64,000 nucleotides of DNA from NCBI GenBank assembly GCA_022842935.1, contig JALHOP010000006.1:281215-345214 (forward strand), written 5' to 3'. Positions within the stretch are counted from its first letter, which is position 1. Every line of letters begins with the position of its first letter. Source of the stretch: Myxococcota bacterium (lineage in GTDB: Bacteria; Myxococcota; XYA12-FULL-58-9; JALHOP01). The notes beneath the pieces were generated by a model. It did no database searches. It was not told the origin of the DNA and saw only the letters and a list, made by a program, of their open reading frames with translations. A program made the translations under genes and the position numbers. Shown here piece after piece: positions 53,913-63,021 of this stretch.

Positions 53913-56015
53913 ATGAGTGCTCCCCGCATCACCTATGACTCCCGCGGCACGCCGGGGATCCTCGCTGAAGATCCCGTCAGCGCGTTTCAGGGGCTTGGCT
54001 GGCTGCACGGCCGCCATCGCCCGGTTCAGACGCTGCTGCTCGCGACCGCGGCACGCGGTGAGCTCGCACAATCCATCTTGCCGCGCTCTGACCTTCTCGA
54101 GCTCGATCGACTCGTCCATCGGCACGACATCCCACGAATCGGCGCCTCGGAGGCCAAGCTCCTCGGGGAGCACGATCGCCGCTGCCTCGACGCCTTCGTG
54201 GACGGGATTGCCCGCGCTTTCCGCGAGAACGGCATGCCCATCGAGTTGCGCATCCTCGGATGTCGCATTCCGCCGCCAAGTCGCGAGACGGTGCTCTCCG
54301 GCTTTCTGATCAGCGCCTGCCTTGGCCTCGCACAAGCGCAGGAGCGTATGGAACGCGCACTCGTCGATGCCTTGTCATTTGGCGCGAACGCGGGGCTGCT
54401 GGAAGCCATCTTCGCGCCGCACCTCACGGGCTGGCGTCCCGACGTGCTGCGGGGCGTCCTGCGTCATGGGGAGCTCGCGCCCAGTGTTCGTGGCATCGTC
54501 CAACCCACTGGGGGGAGCAACACCTGGGCGGTCGCGGGTGAGCGGAGCGCGAGCGGCAAGCCACTCCTCGCGGGTGACCCGCACCTGCAGGCGAATCAGT
54601 TGCCGTCCTTGATGTTCGAGGTGCGAGCGCGCGTCGCCGATGACTTCTGGCTTGGCGCCACCATTCCAGGGCTGCCGGGGGTCGGTGTGGGTCGTAACCG
54701 GCGGGTCGCGTGGTCCGGGACCTTCGGTGTGGCCGACAACGTCGATCACTGGATCGAACCGCTCCGCGACGGCGTTCTCGTTCGCGATGGCAAACCGCCG
54801 GTCGCGCGCGAGATCGAGATCGGTCGCCGCTTTCGCACCAGCTTTCGTGAGACGTCGTGGAGCTCGCCACGCGGCGTGCTCGCCTGGGACGGCTTCGCGG
54901 ATGGCCCAACGCTCTCAGCGCGTTGGGCCGCAACCGAGGCGGGAGTCGCCTCGACGCTCTCTGCTTACATGCGGCTCGCTTCGAGCCATAGCGCCGCGGA
55001 TGCCGAGCGCATCCTCGAAGATGCGCAGACTCTAAGTCTGCATTTCGTTTTGGCGGATGTTTCCGGCGACGTACGCTACGTGCAGGTTGGACGCATCCCC
55101 CAGCGCAGTGGGGGATGGTCAGGACTCTACCCGACGGACGTCGAGGACTGGGTCGGCGTTTACACTGGCAAGCGTCTACCGCACGCGCTCGCTCTAAGTG
55201 GTGTCGAGGCATCGGCGAACGAAGCGCGACGCGCCGACGACGGCGCCACGCTATCGACGCTCGCGCAACCGCCATACCGACGTACACGCATTCTAGAGTT
55301 GCTCGAGAGCCGCCAGATTCACGACCGAGCGAGCATGCAAGCCATCCAGCAGGATCTCTTCTCCCTGCAGGCGCACGCTCTCCGCCCCTTGTTCGTCTCC
55401 GCCCTTCCCGACGGACCGCTAAGGCGGACGCTCGCCGCATGGGACTGCCGCTACCATCCCGACAGCGTGGGCGCGCACGCCTTCGAGCTAGCGCGTGCCG
55501 CTGCTTTCAACGGGGTGGCGCCCGACCTCGGTGGCGAGTGGTTCAGGCACATGCTCGACGAGAGCGAGCTCGGCGTCTGGTGGTGCACGGCGCTCGACCG
55601 CCTTTTGTCGCGAACCCTGTCGCTCGACGAGACGCCGGGAAGGCGCGTGCGCGCCGAGCTTGCCAAGGTCGCCGGTGTGACGTCATCGCGCTGGGGAGAC
55701 ATCCAGCGTGTTCACTATACGAACCTCATCCTCGGTGGACTGCCCGCGTGGTTGCGCTTCGACGCAGGCCCGTACCCCTTGCCAGGCTCGATCGCCACGG
55801 TCTCGCAAGGCAACGTCGTGCGCTCGGAAGGGGTCAGTGTCTGCGTTGCGCCAGTGTACCGCTTTGTCACGGATCTCGCCGAGGACGCCGCGTGGACATC
55901 ACTACCCGGGGGGGTCGATGGTTCGCGCTTCGACCGAACCTACCTTTCCTGGCTGGACGAGCACCGCGCTGGCGTCTATCACCGCATCGCACCGCCCGAT
56001 CTCTCCGAGACTTAG
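53913..56015 (+). CDS. Penicillin/AHL-acylase-type Ntn hydrolase
   Basis: This 700-aa protein resembles penicillin G acylase family (S45) enzymes. The predicted autocatalytic site and nucleophile lie in PTGGSNTWAVAGERSASGKPLLAGDPHLQ (Ser after GG). Further motifs are PGLPGVGVGRNRRVAWSGT and, later, SIATVSQGNVVRSEGVSV. It would cleave amide bonds of an acylated substrate such as N-acyl homoserine lactone or beta-lactam side chains. No signal peptide is seen, unlike typical periplasmic acylases. The outer-membrane receptor gene follows after 9 bp. Confidence 0.8.
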   Translation: MSAPRITYDSRGTPGILAEDPVSAFQGLGWLHGRHRPVQTLLLATAARGELAQSILPRSDLLELDRLVHRHDIPRIGASEAKLLGEHDRRCLDAFVDGIARAFRENGMPIELRILGCRIPPPSRETVLSGFLISACLGLAQAQERMERALVDALSFGANAGLLEAIFAPHLTGWRPDVLRGVLRHGELAPSVRGIVQPTGGSNTWAVAGERSASGKPLLAGDPHLQANQLPSLMFEVRARVADDFWLGATIPGLPGVGVGRNRRVAWSGTFGVADNVDHWIEPLRDGVLVRDGKPPVAREIEIGRRFRTSFRETSWSSPRGVLAWDGFADGPTLSARWAATEAGVASTLSAYMRLASSHSAADAERILEDAQTLSLHFVLADVSGDVRYVQVGRIPQRSGGWSGLYPTDVEDWVGVYTGKRLPHALALSGVEASANEARRADDGATLSTLAQPPYRRTRILELLESRQIHDRASMQAIQQDLFSLQAHALRPLFVSALPDGPLRRTLAAWDCRYHPDSVGAHAFELARAAAFNGVAPDLGGEWFRHMLDESELGVWWCTALDRLLSRTLSLDETPGRRVRAELAKVAGVTSSRWGDIQRVHYTNLILGGLPAWLRFDAGPYPLPGSIATVSQGNVVRSEGVSVCVAPVYRFVTDLAEDAAWTSLPGGVDGSRFDRTYLSWLDEHRAGVYHRIAPPDLSET

Positions 56016-56024
56016 CAACTCCCT

Positions 56025-58475
56025 ATGCTTCTCATCTTGCTCATCGGCTCCACCATCGCGAGTCCAGATCGTCCCACCGCCGGCACCCTGATCGATCCCA
56101 TCGCAGGAGAGACCGTCACAGCCCGTGACCGCGACGTGTTGCCCAGCGGGCACAATCTCGGCGAGCTGTCGGACTTGTGGTTTGCGTCCATCGTCAACCA
56201 GCAGGACAGCGACGGTGGCATCGGCGCATTCGATCCGCTGCGCCTCGCGTCACACGGCCGCTCGTGGACACTGCTGCGGCACACGCTGAACGGTCTTTCG
56301 ATCGACGACCCAGGTCGGCCTGGTTCGCCTGTGATCGATCTGCCTTTCTCGTCGTGGGACACTCTGACCTATCAATCCTTGTGGACCGCCACGCCCGGCT
56401 TCTCGGCGACCATCCGTGCAACTCCTGGCACGCGGCCGACGCGCGCCTGGCTGCGTGGAAGTCTCGGCGGAGAGATTGGCGGCCCAAGCCTCGTCCCGCG
56501 GAACTTCATGGACCGCGACCCGGCGACCGATGCAGGCGCCTCGCCCATTCGTCGAAAGGTCCGCCAGTCGCGTGAGCTCGAAGGCCAGGTGACGGTCGGG
56601 ACCGAGACCTTTGGTGCTCGCTTGATTTACGAGCACCGTGATCAAGACAACCGATACCCCACGCTCGTCTCGGACGTCGACGGCAAACGCTTCGACGATA
56701 GTGCGCAGCGCGACACGATCATGGCGGTCGGCGAGCTCACTCTGGGTGGTATGCCCCTGTCCGCTGTCGCGGCTGTGCAGAAGCGCTCACGCTCGCACGA
56801 AGGCGCTGAGTTCCGGTTACCGTCGTACTACACGCAAGACACGGTTGGAGAATCGTACCTCTTGCAGCTCGGTACCTCGGGCAACCTCACACGAGCGATG
56901 GTGTTCGACGCCGCGGTGGGCCTCTCGTATCGTAACGATACGGCCGAGCAGAACAGTCGGCGTCCCATCGTCAGCGATATCGAGCGCGAGTGGCTCTGGT
57001 TGCAGCGACCAACTCCCGCCGAACATCTGACCCGGACGTCGGTCGACCTCAACGCAGGCGTGAACTGGGACGCGACGATCCCCGTCGAGATCCGTTTCAC
57101 CGGCAATCAGTCGTTCTTGCGGCGACGCGCGCGCTTCGCAGGCGACGTCACGGCCACCACTTATGAGCGCTCGGACACCGACCGCTCACGCGACATCACC
57201 CTCTACGAGGTGCCGGGGCGTGGCGAAGAGTGGCTTCGCTCACTCCGCCTCGAGGGGAATGCCGAGAAAGAGCTCGGCGGTGTCACGCTGCATGCGATGC
57301 TGGCGATCGACCACGGCGCGGCGGGGGCGACGGGCGGACCCAGCCTGTCCTTCTGGACCCCGGCTGCTGGCGTTGCCGCGCGACATGGCTTCGCGAATGG
57401 GGGCGAGCTCTTTACCTTGCTGCGGCGCGAGCCCGATCGCCTCACGGCGGAAGTGGCGCGTTTTCTCGACCCAGCGCTCGATAACGGCGAGCGCTTCGCC
57501 TGGAACGACAACGGTGATCTCCTCCCGACGGTCGATGAAGCGGGTAGTCTGCAGGCGCGGACGGGCGGCCGGTATCACACGGTCGATCCGAATCTCGCGC
57601 GGCCGACGAGCAATCAGTTCGCGATTGGCTGGCTGACACCACGGTTCGGCCCGTTTCGCGCGGTGATGACCGGCACTCTCCGTTTTCATCTCGATGCGTT
57701 CGTCGCGCGGCTCAACGGTGCCGCTGAGAACAGCTACCAGCAAACGACGTTCTTCGACCCCGGTGGCGACGGTCGCGGGGAGGATCTCTTACCCGGTGGC
57801 GGCCAGAACCTCACGGCGTACGAGCGCACGCCTGGGACCGAGGGCCAGGAACTCTACCGTCTCGAGAATCGCCTGCGTGACAACCGTTTCATCGGTGCCG
57901 AGTTGCAGCTCGTAAGCGTCGAGTCGGACGAGGTCGGCGATCGGCGCCCGTGGTTCTTGAACCTAACCGCTGCGGGATATTGGGATATCGGCAGCGGCAC
58001 GTTCGGCTCGTTTCCGGATCGCAACGACCCCGGTGTCATCAACGAGAGTAGCGCTGACCCCAACGCACGCGTCAATGACCGTGGTCGGTTCGATCACGAC
58101 CGCGCTTTCTCCATCAAGTGCCTTGCTGGGTTGACGCCTATCGACGGACTAACACTCTCCACCGCCATCCGTTATCGCGACGGGCAGCCGTTCTCACGTA
58201 TCGTCGTCGCGGACCTACCCCAAGGCCCAACGCCGATCATGGCGACCTGGCGAGGCGCCGCGCGCCATACGTTCCACATGACCGCCGATGTGAAGGTGCG
58301 GTGGGCTTCGCGCTTCAAGATGTTCGACTACGCGATCAGCGGCGAGGTCTACAATCTGTTCCAGCAAAGCCTCGAGCTTCTCGAAGACCCACGCACCGGT
58401 CGTTTATTCCGTCGTGCCGTCGAGATGACGCCAGGCCGAACAGGCTTCGTGACACTGGAGCTTGCTCTTCAGTAA
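56025..58475 (+). CDS. TonB-receptor-like outer-membrane beta-barrel
   Basis: This 816-aa protein has a short signal peptide (MLLILLIGSTIAS). A plug-like region (residues ~30-150) contains HGRSWTLLRHTLNGLSIDDPG, a reduced form of the TonB-receptor plug. Many alternating beta-strands follow. It ends in FVTLELALQ, with an aromatic/hydrophobic terminal strand. No clear TonB box is seen. It probably transports or binds the substrate or product of the upstream acylase (operonic, 9-bp gap), by inference. It overlaps the next convergent gene by 7 bp. Confidence 0.7.
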   Translation: MLLILLIGSTIASPDRPTAGTLIDPIAGETVTARDRDVLPSGHNLGELSDLWFASIVNQQDSDGGIGAFDPLRLASHGRSWTLLRHTLNGLSIDDPGRPGSPVIDLPFSSWDTLTYQSLWTATPGFSATIRATPGTRPTRAWLRGSLGGEIGGPSLVPRNFMDRDPATDAGASPIRRKVRQSRELEGQVTVGTETFGARLIYEHRDQDNRYPTLVSDVDGKRFDDSAQRDTIMAVGELTLGGMPLSAVAAVQKRSRSHEGAEFRLPSYYTQDTVGESYLLQLGTSGNLTRAMVFDAAVGLSYRNDTAEQNSRRPIVSDIEREWLWLQRPTPAEHLTRTSVDLNAGVNWDATIPVEIRFTGNQSFLRRRARFAGDVTATTYERSDTDRSRDITLYEVPGRGEEWLRSLRLEGNAEKELGGVTLHAMLAIDHGAAGATGGPSLSFWTPAAGVAARHGFANGGELFTLLRREPDRLTAEVARFLDPALDNGERFAWNDNGDLLPTVDEAGSLQARTGGRYHTVDPNLARPTSNQFAIGWLTPRFGPFRAVMTGTLRFHLDAFVARLNGAAENSYQQTTFFDPGGDGRGEDLLPGGGQNLTAYERTPGTEGQELYRLENRLRDNRFIGAELQLVSVESDEVGDRRPWFLNLTAAGYWDIGSGTFGSFPDRNDPGVINESSADPNARVNDRGRFDHDRAFSIKCLAGLTPIDGLTLSTAIRYRDGQPFSRIVVADLPQGPTPIMATWRGAARHTFHMTADVKVRWASRFKMFDYAISGEVYNLFQQSLELLEDPRTGRLFRRAVEMTPGRTGFVTLELALQ

Positions 58476-59794
58476 CGGACACCGAAGCGCAAGAAGACAT
58501 CGTTGGTTAGAAATCCGGCGTTCTGGGCCGAAAACACCTGCTCCGCGATGGCTTGGTTGTAGACGTAGTTCGTGTTGCGGTAGTCGAGGCGATCGACAAC
58601 CGAGACGGTGATGAACTCGGTGACGTAGTAGGCGATCGCGAGGCTCGCCTGGATGCTGTTGTCCTCGCGCCTATCGCTGCCGTCATCGGTGGCACCGCCG
58701 GTAGCCGCAGCGCCACGCTGATACGAGAAGTTGTAGTACTCAAAACCCAAACTGAGGTTGAGGCGCGAGGCTATCGCTTGATCGAAGCGCGTGTAAGCCT
58801 TCCACATGGTCGCGTAGACGAAGATCGGGATAGGCTCGAGCGTACGCATGCCACCGACGCGCAATTTGGTGGTGGCCGTCGCGCTCCAGGTGACCTCGGC
58901 TTGCGTACCGATGGTGTTCTTGCTCGGGTCGAGAGACGGCACCGTATCGCTGGTGATGCCGGTGTAGCCCACCTTGAGTAGGGCGGAGATTTTCGGCGTG
59001 ATGACACCGTTCAAGCCCGCGAACGCGGAATAGATGAAGCTGTCACCGTTGGCGAAGGCACCCTGCGTTTCGCGGAAATTCGTGAAGGTGGTCGTTGCCT
59101 CCACGAAGACCTGCGTCTTGGGAAGGAAGGACCACGCGGCGCGCAGTGTCGGCGTATAGCGCTCGTTGTTCAGGAACTCGGGCGGCACCTGCGAGTCGTT
59201 GTCGTACCAATCGAAGTAGAAGCTCATATCGGCCGACAGCTTCAGCGCGCCCCCGCCCGGCTCGACGTCGACGCCGACGCCGGTGCTGTTGGTCCAGTGG
59301 TCGAAGCGCTGCGTGAAGGTCTGGTTACCTGGCGCGGCGATGCGCGTGAGACGCTCGGAGGCCCGCAGCTGTAGAGGGCCGTCCTTGTTGAAGTGAAGGT
59401 TACCACCGAGGCCGCCTTGCCAAGACGAGAACTCGTCGTTGTCGAGATACTGCTGACGCTCGAGGTAGGCCGTGGCCGAAAGATCGAGGTGGGGAGACGG
59501 GAGCTTGTAGTCCACGCCGGGGCGCCCGACGAAGTAGAAGTCGTTGCGTCGGCCATCGAGAGCTGGCGCTTGGTCGTAGAGCCCAGCGCTGAAGCGACCC
59601 GGGTTGTGGATTGCGTGAGCGTCGAGCTCGAGGAAGGGGTGGAGCCTGCCCTCGCCGACTTTGATGCCTTTGCTCTCAGGCAAGAGCGGGCTGGCACGCA
59701 CCTCGCCACCGCTAAAGAGGACCTCTTGAGCCCCAGCCGGCGCCGCGGCGACGAGGATCGCGACCCCCAGTATGCCGGCGTTGAGCGACCGCAT
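58469..59794 (-). CDS. Outer-membrane beta-barrel (BBP2-like)
   Basis: About 441 aa with a signal peptide (GILGVAILVAAAPAGAQE). Alternating beta-strands with aromatic girdles run to a C-terminal VFLRFGVRY, typical of an 18-stranded barrel. The pattern resembles the putative beta-barrel porin 2 family found with exopolysaccharide systems in myxobacteria, but no polysaccharide polymerase genes are here. I choose the ATG at 59794, with AAGGCAG upstream; 59824 is also in frame. It converges on the receptor gene. Confidence 0.7.
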   Translation of the reverse strand: MRSLNAGILGVAILVAAAPAGAQEVLFSGGEVRASPLLPESKGIKVGEGRLHPFLELDAHAIHNPGRFSAGLYDQAPALDGRRNDFYFVGRPGVDYKLPSPHLDLSATAYLERQQYLDNDEFSSWQGGLGGNLHFNKDGPLQLRASERLTRIAAPGNQTFTQRFDHWTNSTGVGVDVEPGGGALKLSADMSFYFDWYDNDSQVPPEFLNNERYTPTLRAAWSFLPKTQVFVEATTTFTNFRETQGAFANGDSFIYSAFAGLNGVITPKISALLKVGYTGITSDTVPSLDPSKNTIGTQAEVTWSATATTKLRVGGMRTLEPIPIFVYATMWKAYTRFDQAIASRLNLSLGFEYYNFSYQRGAAATGGATDDGSDRREDNSIQASLAIAYYVTEFITVSVVDRLDYRNTNYVYNQAIAEQVFSAQNAGFLTNDVFLRFGVRY

Positions 59795-59914
59795 GGTCGC
59801 TGCCTTGTGAGTCGTGCCGGTCACGTATTTCCGCCGCAGTCCCGAATACTTAACAGGGTAGGCCGTTCCGAAGTGAAACGCTCATTAATCTAGTAACGAC
59901 CGCGTCCAGCCCTG

Positions 59915-60601
59915 TCAAACTTGTGGGTGGGAACCCACACCCGCCTCGAGGAGAGCCTCGGCGATAAGGAGGTCATCGGCGTCGTCGATATCGAGGCTTC
60001 TTCGCTTGGGCATGGCGACGGCGATGCTCCTCTTCGCCACGACGAAACGTTTGTGGTCACGAAGCCAATCCGGGCTTGCGGCGTAGACTGCACCGTTCAG
60101 ACGCCAGCAGGTCGTTTCGCTCTGCCGTCGACCGGGGCGCCGACTGCCGAGCGCCAAGAGAACGTCATCGCGCATGCTGAAGCGCAGCGACGCGGGAGTA
60201 TCGCGGCACACCGTGGCGATGCCGACGCGATGGCGCTTCCATGCCTTCACGACCTCGCGCACGTCGTCTGGCAAAGTCAGAGGTGTCGTGGCCGACAGAA
60301 GTAGCACCAGGTCAAAGGAACTGCCCGCGATAGCGTGCAAGACCACGTCGATGAGCCGAGCGTGATCGCTGGCGAGCTTCTTTGGCCTGTCGATGACTTC
60401 AGCGGCCACTTCCCTCGCGAGGTCTGCGTATCTTGCGCTATCGGTGCTCACCGCGACGCGCCATTGTTCGCCCCGGCGGGCACTCGCACGCGCCAAGCGG
60501 ATGGCCCGCTGCAACAGCGGCTCACCACCCACGACCCGAATGTTCTTGTCGCGCAGGCCCTTCGACCCGGCGCGCGCGGCTATGAGTGCGAAGACCTTCA
60601 C
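59915..60601 (-). CDS. CMP-sugar (NeuA-like) cytidylyltransferase
   Basis: This 228-aa protein has the N-terminal nucleotide-binding motif ALIAARAGSKGLRDKNIRVVGG typical of acylneuraminate/KDO-type cytidylyltransferases, then VSTDSARYADLARE and LDIDDADDLLIAEALL. It activates an acidic sugar with CTP; which sugar is unknown. The start overlaps the uvrC stop (ATGA). A TGTGGGT-GGGA-ACCCACA hairpin overlaps the last codons (59922-59939). Confidence 0.85.
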   Translation of the reverse strand: MKVFALIAARAGSKGLRDKNIRVVGGEPLLQRAIRLARASARRGEQWRVAVSTDSARYADLAREVAAEVIDRPKKLASDHARLIDVVLHAIAGSSFDLVLLLSATTPLTLPDDVREVVKAWKRHRVGIATVCRDTPASLRFSMRDDVLLALGSRRPGRRQSETTCWRLNGAVYAASPDWLRDHKRFVVAKRSIAVAMPKRRSLDIDDADDLLIAEALLEAGVGSHPQV

Positions 60602-62565
60602 GACGCGTCCTGCGCTTTTTCGGCGAGACCGGCGAGCACCTTGCGAGCGGTGGCGACGCCCACGACCTTCGCGACCTCGTCGACGCTCGCGGCACGCAAG
60701 CGCGTAATCGAGCCGAAGGTGCGCAGCAGGAGCTTGCGGCGTTTGGGGCCGACGCCGGGGATGTTGTCGAGCGCCGAGCGTGTGCCGGCTTTACCGCGCA
60801 GCTCTCGGTGGAAGGTGATTGCGAAGCGGTGAGCTTCGTCACGCGCACGCGTGAGCAGGAAGAGCTCGGCGGAGTTTTGGCGCAAGACTACCGCGTCCTT
60901 GCGGCCCGAGACGAATACGCGTTCGGGTGAGCGTTGGACCTCGGTCGGCACATCCGAGTCGTCGGTGCCCGCCTGAGACATCTCTGTCACTGCTTGCGCG
61001 CCAGCGAGTGAGTCGCTAGCGGCCTCGAGAACCGCGAGGTCACTCACATCGACCGGCAAGCCGCCGTCGCGGACGTCGTCATCCTGAATGCGTGACTTCG
61101 CGAGGGAGATGAGGTCGACGTCGTGAACCGCGTGATCGTCTAGCGCGGCTCGCGCTGCCGCGAGCTGCCCCTTACCACCGTCGATGACGATGAGGTCGGG
61201 GAGGTCCTGCTCCTCGAGGCCGCGTCGTGCGCGTCGATTGATCACTTCGTACATCGACTGAAAATCGTCCTGACCCACGGTCGTTCGGATCTTGTAGCGG
61301 CGGTAGAGATCCTTGTTCGGCATGCCGTGATCGAAACGCACGAGGCTCGCGACGATTTGGCCACCCTGGAAGTGCGAGATGTCGAAACACTCGATCCGCT
61401 CTGGCGGTCGACGCAAATGTAGGGCGCGCTGGAGCTTCTCGATGGAGGTCTTGGCGGCACCGGCCTCACGTTGTTTGTCCACGAAGGCCTGATGGGCATT
61501 TTTGCCCGCGAGCTCGATGAGGCGAACCTTGTCGCCACGCTGCGGCGCGAAGACGGCCACCTTACGACCGCGCTTCTCGGAGAGCAGCTCGGCGAGCGCG
61601 CCATCCCACTCGAACTCCGGTGGGAACAAGATCTCGTCCGGGACATCGCTTTCGTTGGTGTAGAAGCGGCCCGCGAAGTCGCTAAGGATCTCGGAGGTTG
61701 GCTGTTCGAGACCGTCCAGGGAGTACCTCTGAGCGTCGACGAGGCGGCCGTCGCGGGTGCGCATGACGTGGATTTCGATGTTGGGGCCCTCACGGTAGAT
61801 GCCGACGACGTCGCGATTCACGAAGTCGCTCGTCACTAACTTCTGTCGCTCGAGCGAGCGCTGCACGGCGAGCATTTGGTCGCGAATGAGCGCCGCCGCT
61901 TCGAATGCCTCCTCGCTTGCGCGCGCCCGCATGCGCCTTTCGAGGGTCGCGATGAGCTCGGTCTCTTTGCCCTCGAGGAACGCGATGACGCTCTCGACGT
62001 TCTGCTTGTATTCGCCGCTCGAGAGGTCGAAAACGCACGGCGCCGGGCAACGCTTGATTTGGTATTGCAGGCAAGGGCGCACGCGGTTGGCGAGTACCTG
62101 GTCGTTGCAGGTCCTGAGCTGGAAGTGACGATTGACCAGGCGGACGACTTCGCGCAGCGAGTGTGCCGAGTGATAGGGACCGAAATAGCGGGCACCGTCT
62201 TTGCCGAAGCGACGAACGACTTGGAGACGAGGGTAGGGCTCCCGTAGATCGAGGCGGATACACAAGAAACGTTTGTCGTCCTTGAGGTGGACGTTGAAGC
62301 GTGGCGAGTGTTCCTTGATGAGCTCGCTCTCGACGAGCATCGCCTCTTTTTCGTTGTTGGTGAGTACGACGTCGAGGTCGGCCAGCATGCGGTCGAGGAG
62401 GGACACGAAGGCGCGCGTATCCGAGCCGGAGAAGTAGCTGCGTACGCGATCGCGGAGGCTTTTGGCCTTGCCTATGTAGAACACGACGCCCTTGGCGTCG
62501 CGCATGATGTAGACGCCAGGACTAGGTGGTAGCGCGGCGATCTTGTCGGCGATGTCCTGACGCAT
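60598..62565 (-). CDS. uvrC: Excinuclease ABC subunit C
   Basis: About 655 aa. In order: GIY-YIG nuclease (PGVYIMRDAKGVVFYIGKAKSLRDRV), Cys cluster (PCLQYQIKRCPAPC), UVR motif (FEAAALIRDQMLAVQRSLERQ), the RNase-H-like nuclease (ECFDISHFQGGQIVASLVRF, VIDGGKGQL), and C-terminal HhH motifs (NIPGVGPKRRKLLL). It makes both incisions in nucleotide excision repair. A ~50-residue acidic insert lies at ~490-543, between LAKSR and RVFVSGRKDAVVL. The ATG at 62565 fits the family; upstream frame to 62727 is rejected. Confidence 0.96.
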   Translation of the reverse strand: MRQDIADKIAALPPSPGVYIMRDAKGVVFYIGKAKSLRDRVRSYFSGSDTRAFVSLLDRMLADLDVVLTNNEKEAMLVESELIKEHSPRFNVHLKDDKRFLCIRLDLREPYPRLQVVRRFGKDGARYFGPYHSAHSLREVVRLVNRHFQLRTCNDQVLANRVRPCLQYQIKRCPAPCVFDLSSGEYKQNVESVIAFLEGKETELIATLERRMRARASEEAFEAAALIRDQMLAVQRSLERQKLVTSDFVNRDVVGIYREGPNIEIHVMRTRDGRLVDAQRYSLDGLEQPTSEILSDFAGRFYTNESDVPDEILFPPEFEWDGALAELLSEKRGRKVAVFAPQRGDKVRLIELAGKNAHQAFVDKQREAGAAKTSIEKLQRALHLRRPPERIECFDISHFQGGQIVASLVRFDHGMPNKDLYRRYKIRTTVGQDDFQSMYEVINRRARRGLEEQDLPDLIVIDGGKGQLAAARAALDDHAVHDVDLISLAKSRIQDDDVRDGGLPVDVSDLAVLEAASDSLAGAQAVTEMSQAGTDDSDVPTEVQRSPERVFVSGRKDAVVLRQNSAELFLLTRARDEAHRFAITFHRELRGKAGTRSALDNIPGVGPKRRKLLLRTFGSITRLRAASVDEVAKVVGVATARKVLAGLAEKAQDAS

Positions 62566-62671
62566 TCGCGGATGTTTTTCACACGCTGCGCGCGGATATT
62601 CTAGGGTGGAGACACGTTCTCCGCAGGGCTCGGGAAGCGGCGATTTGGCGGCGGGAAACGCACGTGAGGCA

Positions 62672-62700
62672 CCCGAGATGAGGGGCGACCTCATCTCGGG
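62672..62700. promoter_or_regulatory. 12-bp perfect inverted repeat upstream of uvrC
   Basis: CCCGAGATGAGG - GGCGA - CCTCATCTCGGG sits about 107 bp before the uvrC start in the divergent region. It is too long for a typical operator half-site pair and could form a stable RNA hairpin in the uvrC leader, or a DNA-binding palindrome. Confidence 0.45.
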
Positions 62701-62980
62701 CACCTGCGAGAAATTCAGCTCGGGCAAGCTGATCTCTACGGGCTAACTTCGATGGCTGCCCGGGCAGGCAGCCGTCTCCGCCTCTTGGGAAGGCGTCACA
62801 AACAAACTTACGGGCTATCAGAAACTGGCTTTGCCTTGGGAGCGAGAGCCAAACCGACGGTAAGGGTTGCCCCAAACATCAGTTACGAAGTTTTTCGGCG
62901 GATCGCTGACAATGTTGCTGAAAATCGACGTGACGCAGCACGCAACACCGCCGTTGCCGGTCCGATAAGGTGTCCACTTC

Positions 62981-62998
62981 CGTCACACGGGCGTGACG
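62981..62998 (+). promoter_or_regulatory. Inverted repeat just upstream of the glycine-zipper gene
   Basis: CGTCAC - ACGGGC - GTGACG is a perfect 6-bp inverted repeat ending 23 bp before the ATG, so it should lie in the 5' leader or near the promoter. It could be an operator or a leader hairpin. Confidence 0.35.
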
Positions 62999-63021
62999 AA
63001 GTTTGGGAGCGAGAAAAAATT

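Larger units (their letters stand above)
62566..63021. other. 456-bp divergent intergenic region with several inverted repeats
   Basis: This region between uvrC and the glycine-zipper gene holds no supported gene. It contains a perfect 12-bp hairpin (62672-62700), a GGCTGCC-N6-GGCAGCC repeat (62754-62773), and CGTCAC-ACGGGC-GTGACG (62981-62998) close to the downstream start. It must hold the promoters for both flanking genes; no certain -35/-10 pair is visible. Confidence 0.4.

Noticed and set aside
62752..63021. N-terminal extension of the glycine-zipper protein
   Set aside because: Composition changes abruptly at 63022, and the upstream stretch contains inverted repeats typical of non-coding DNA.
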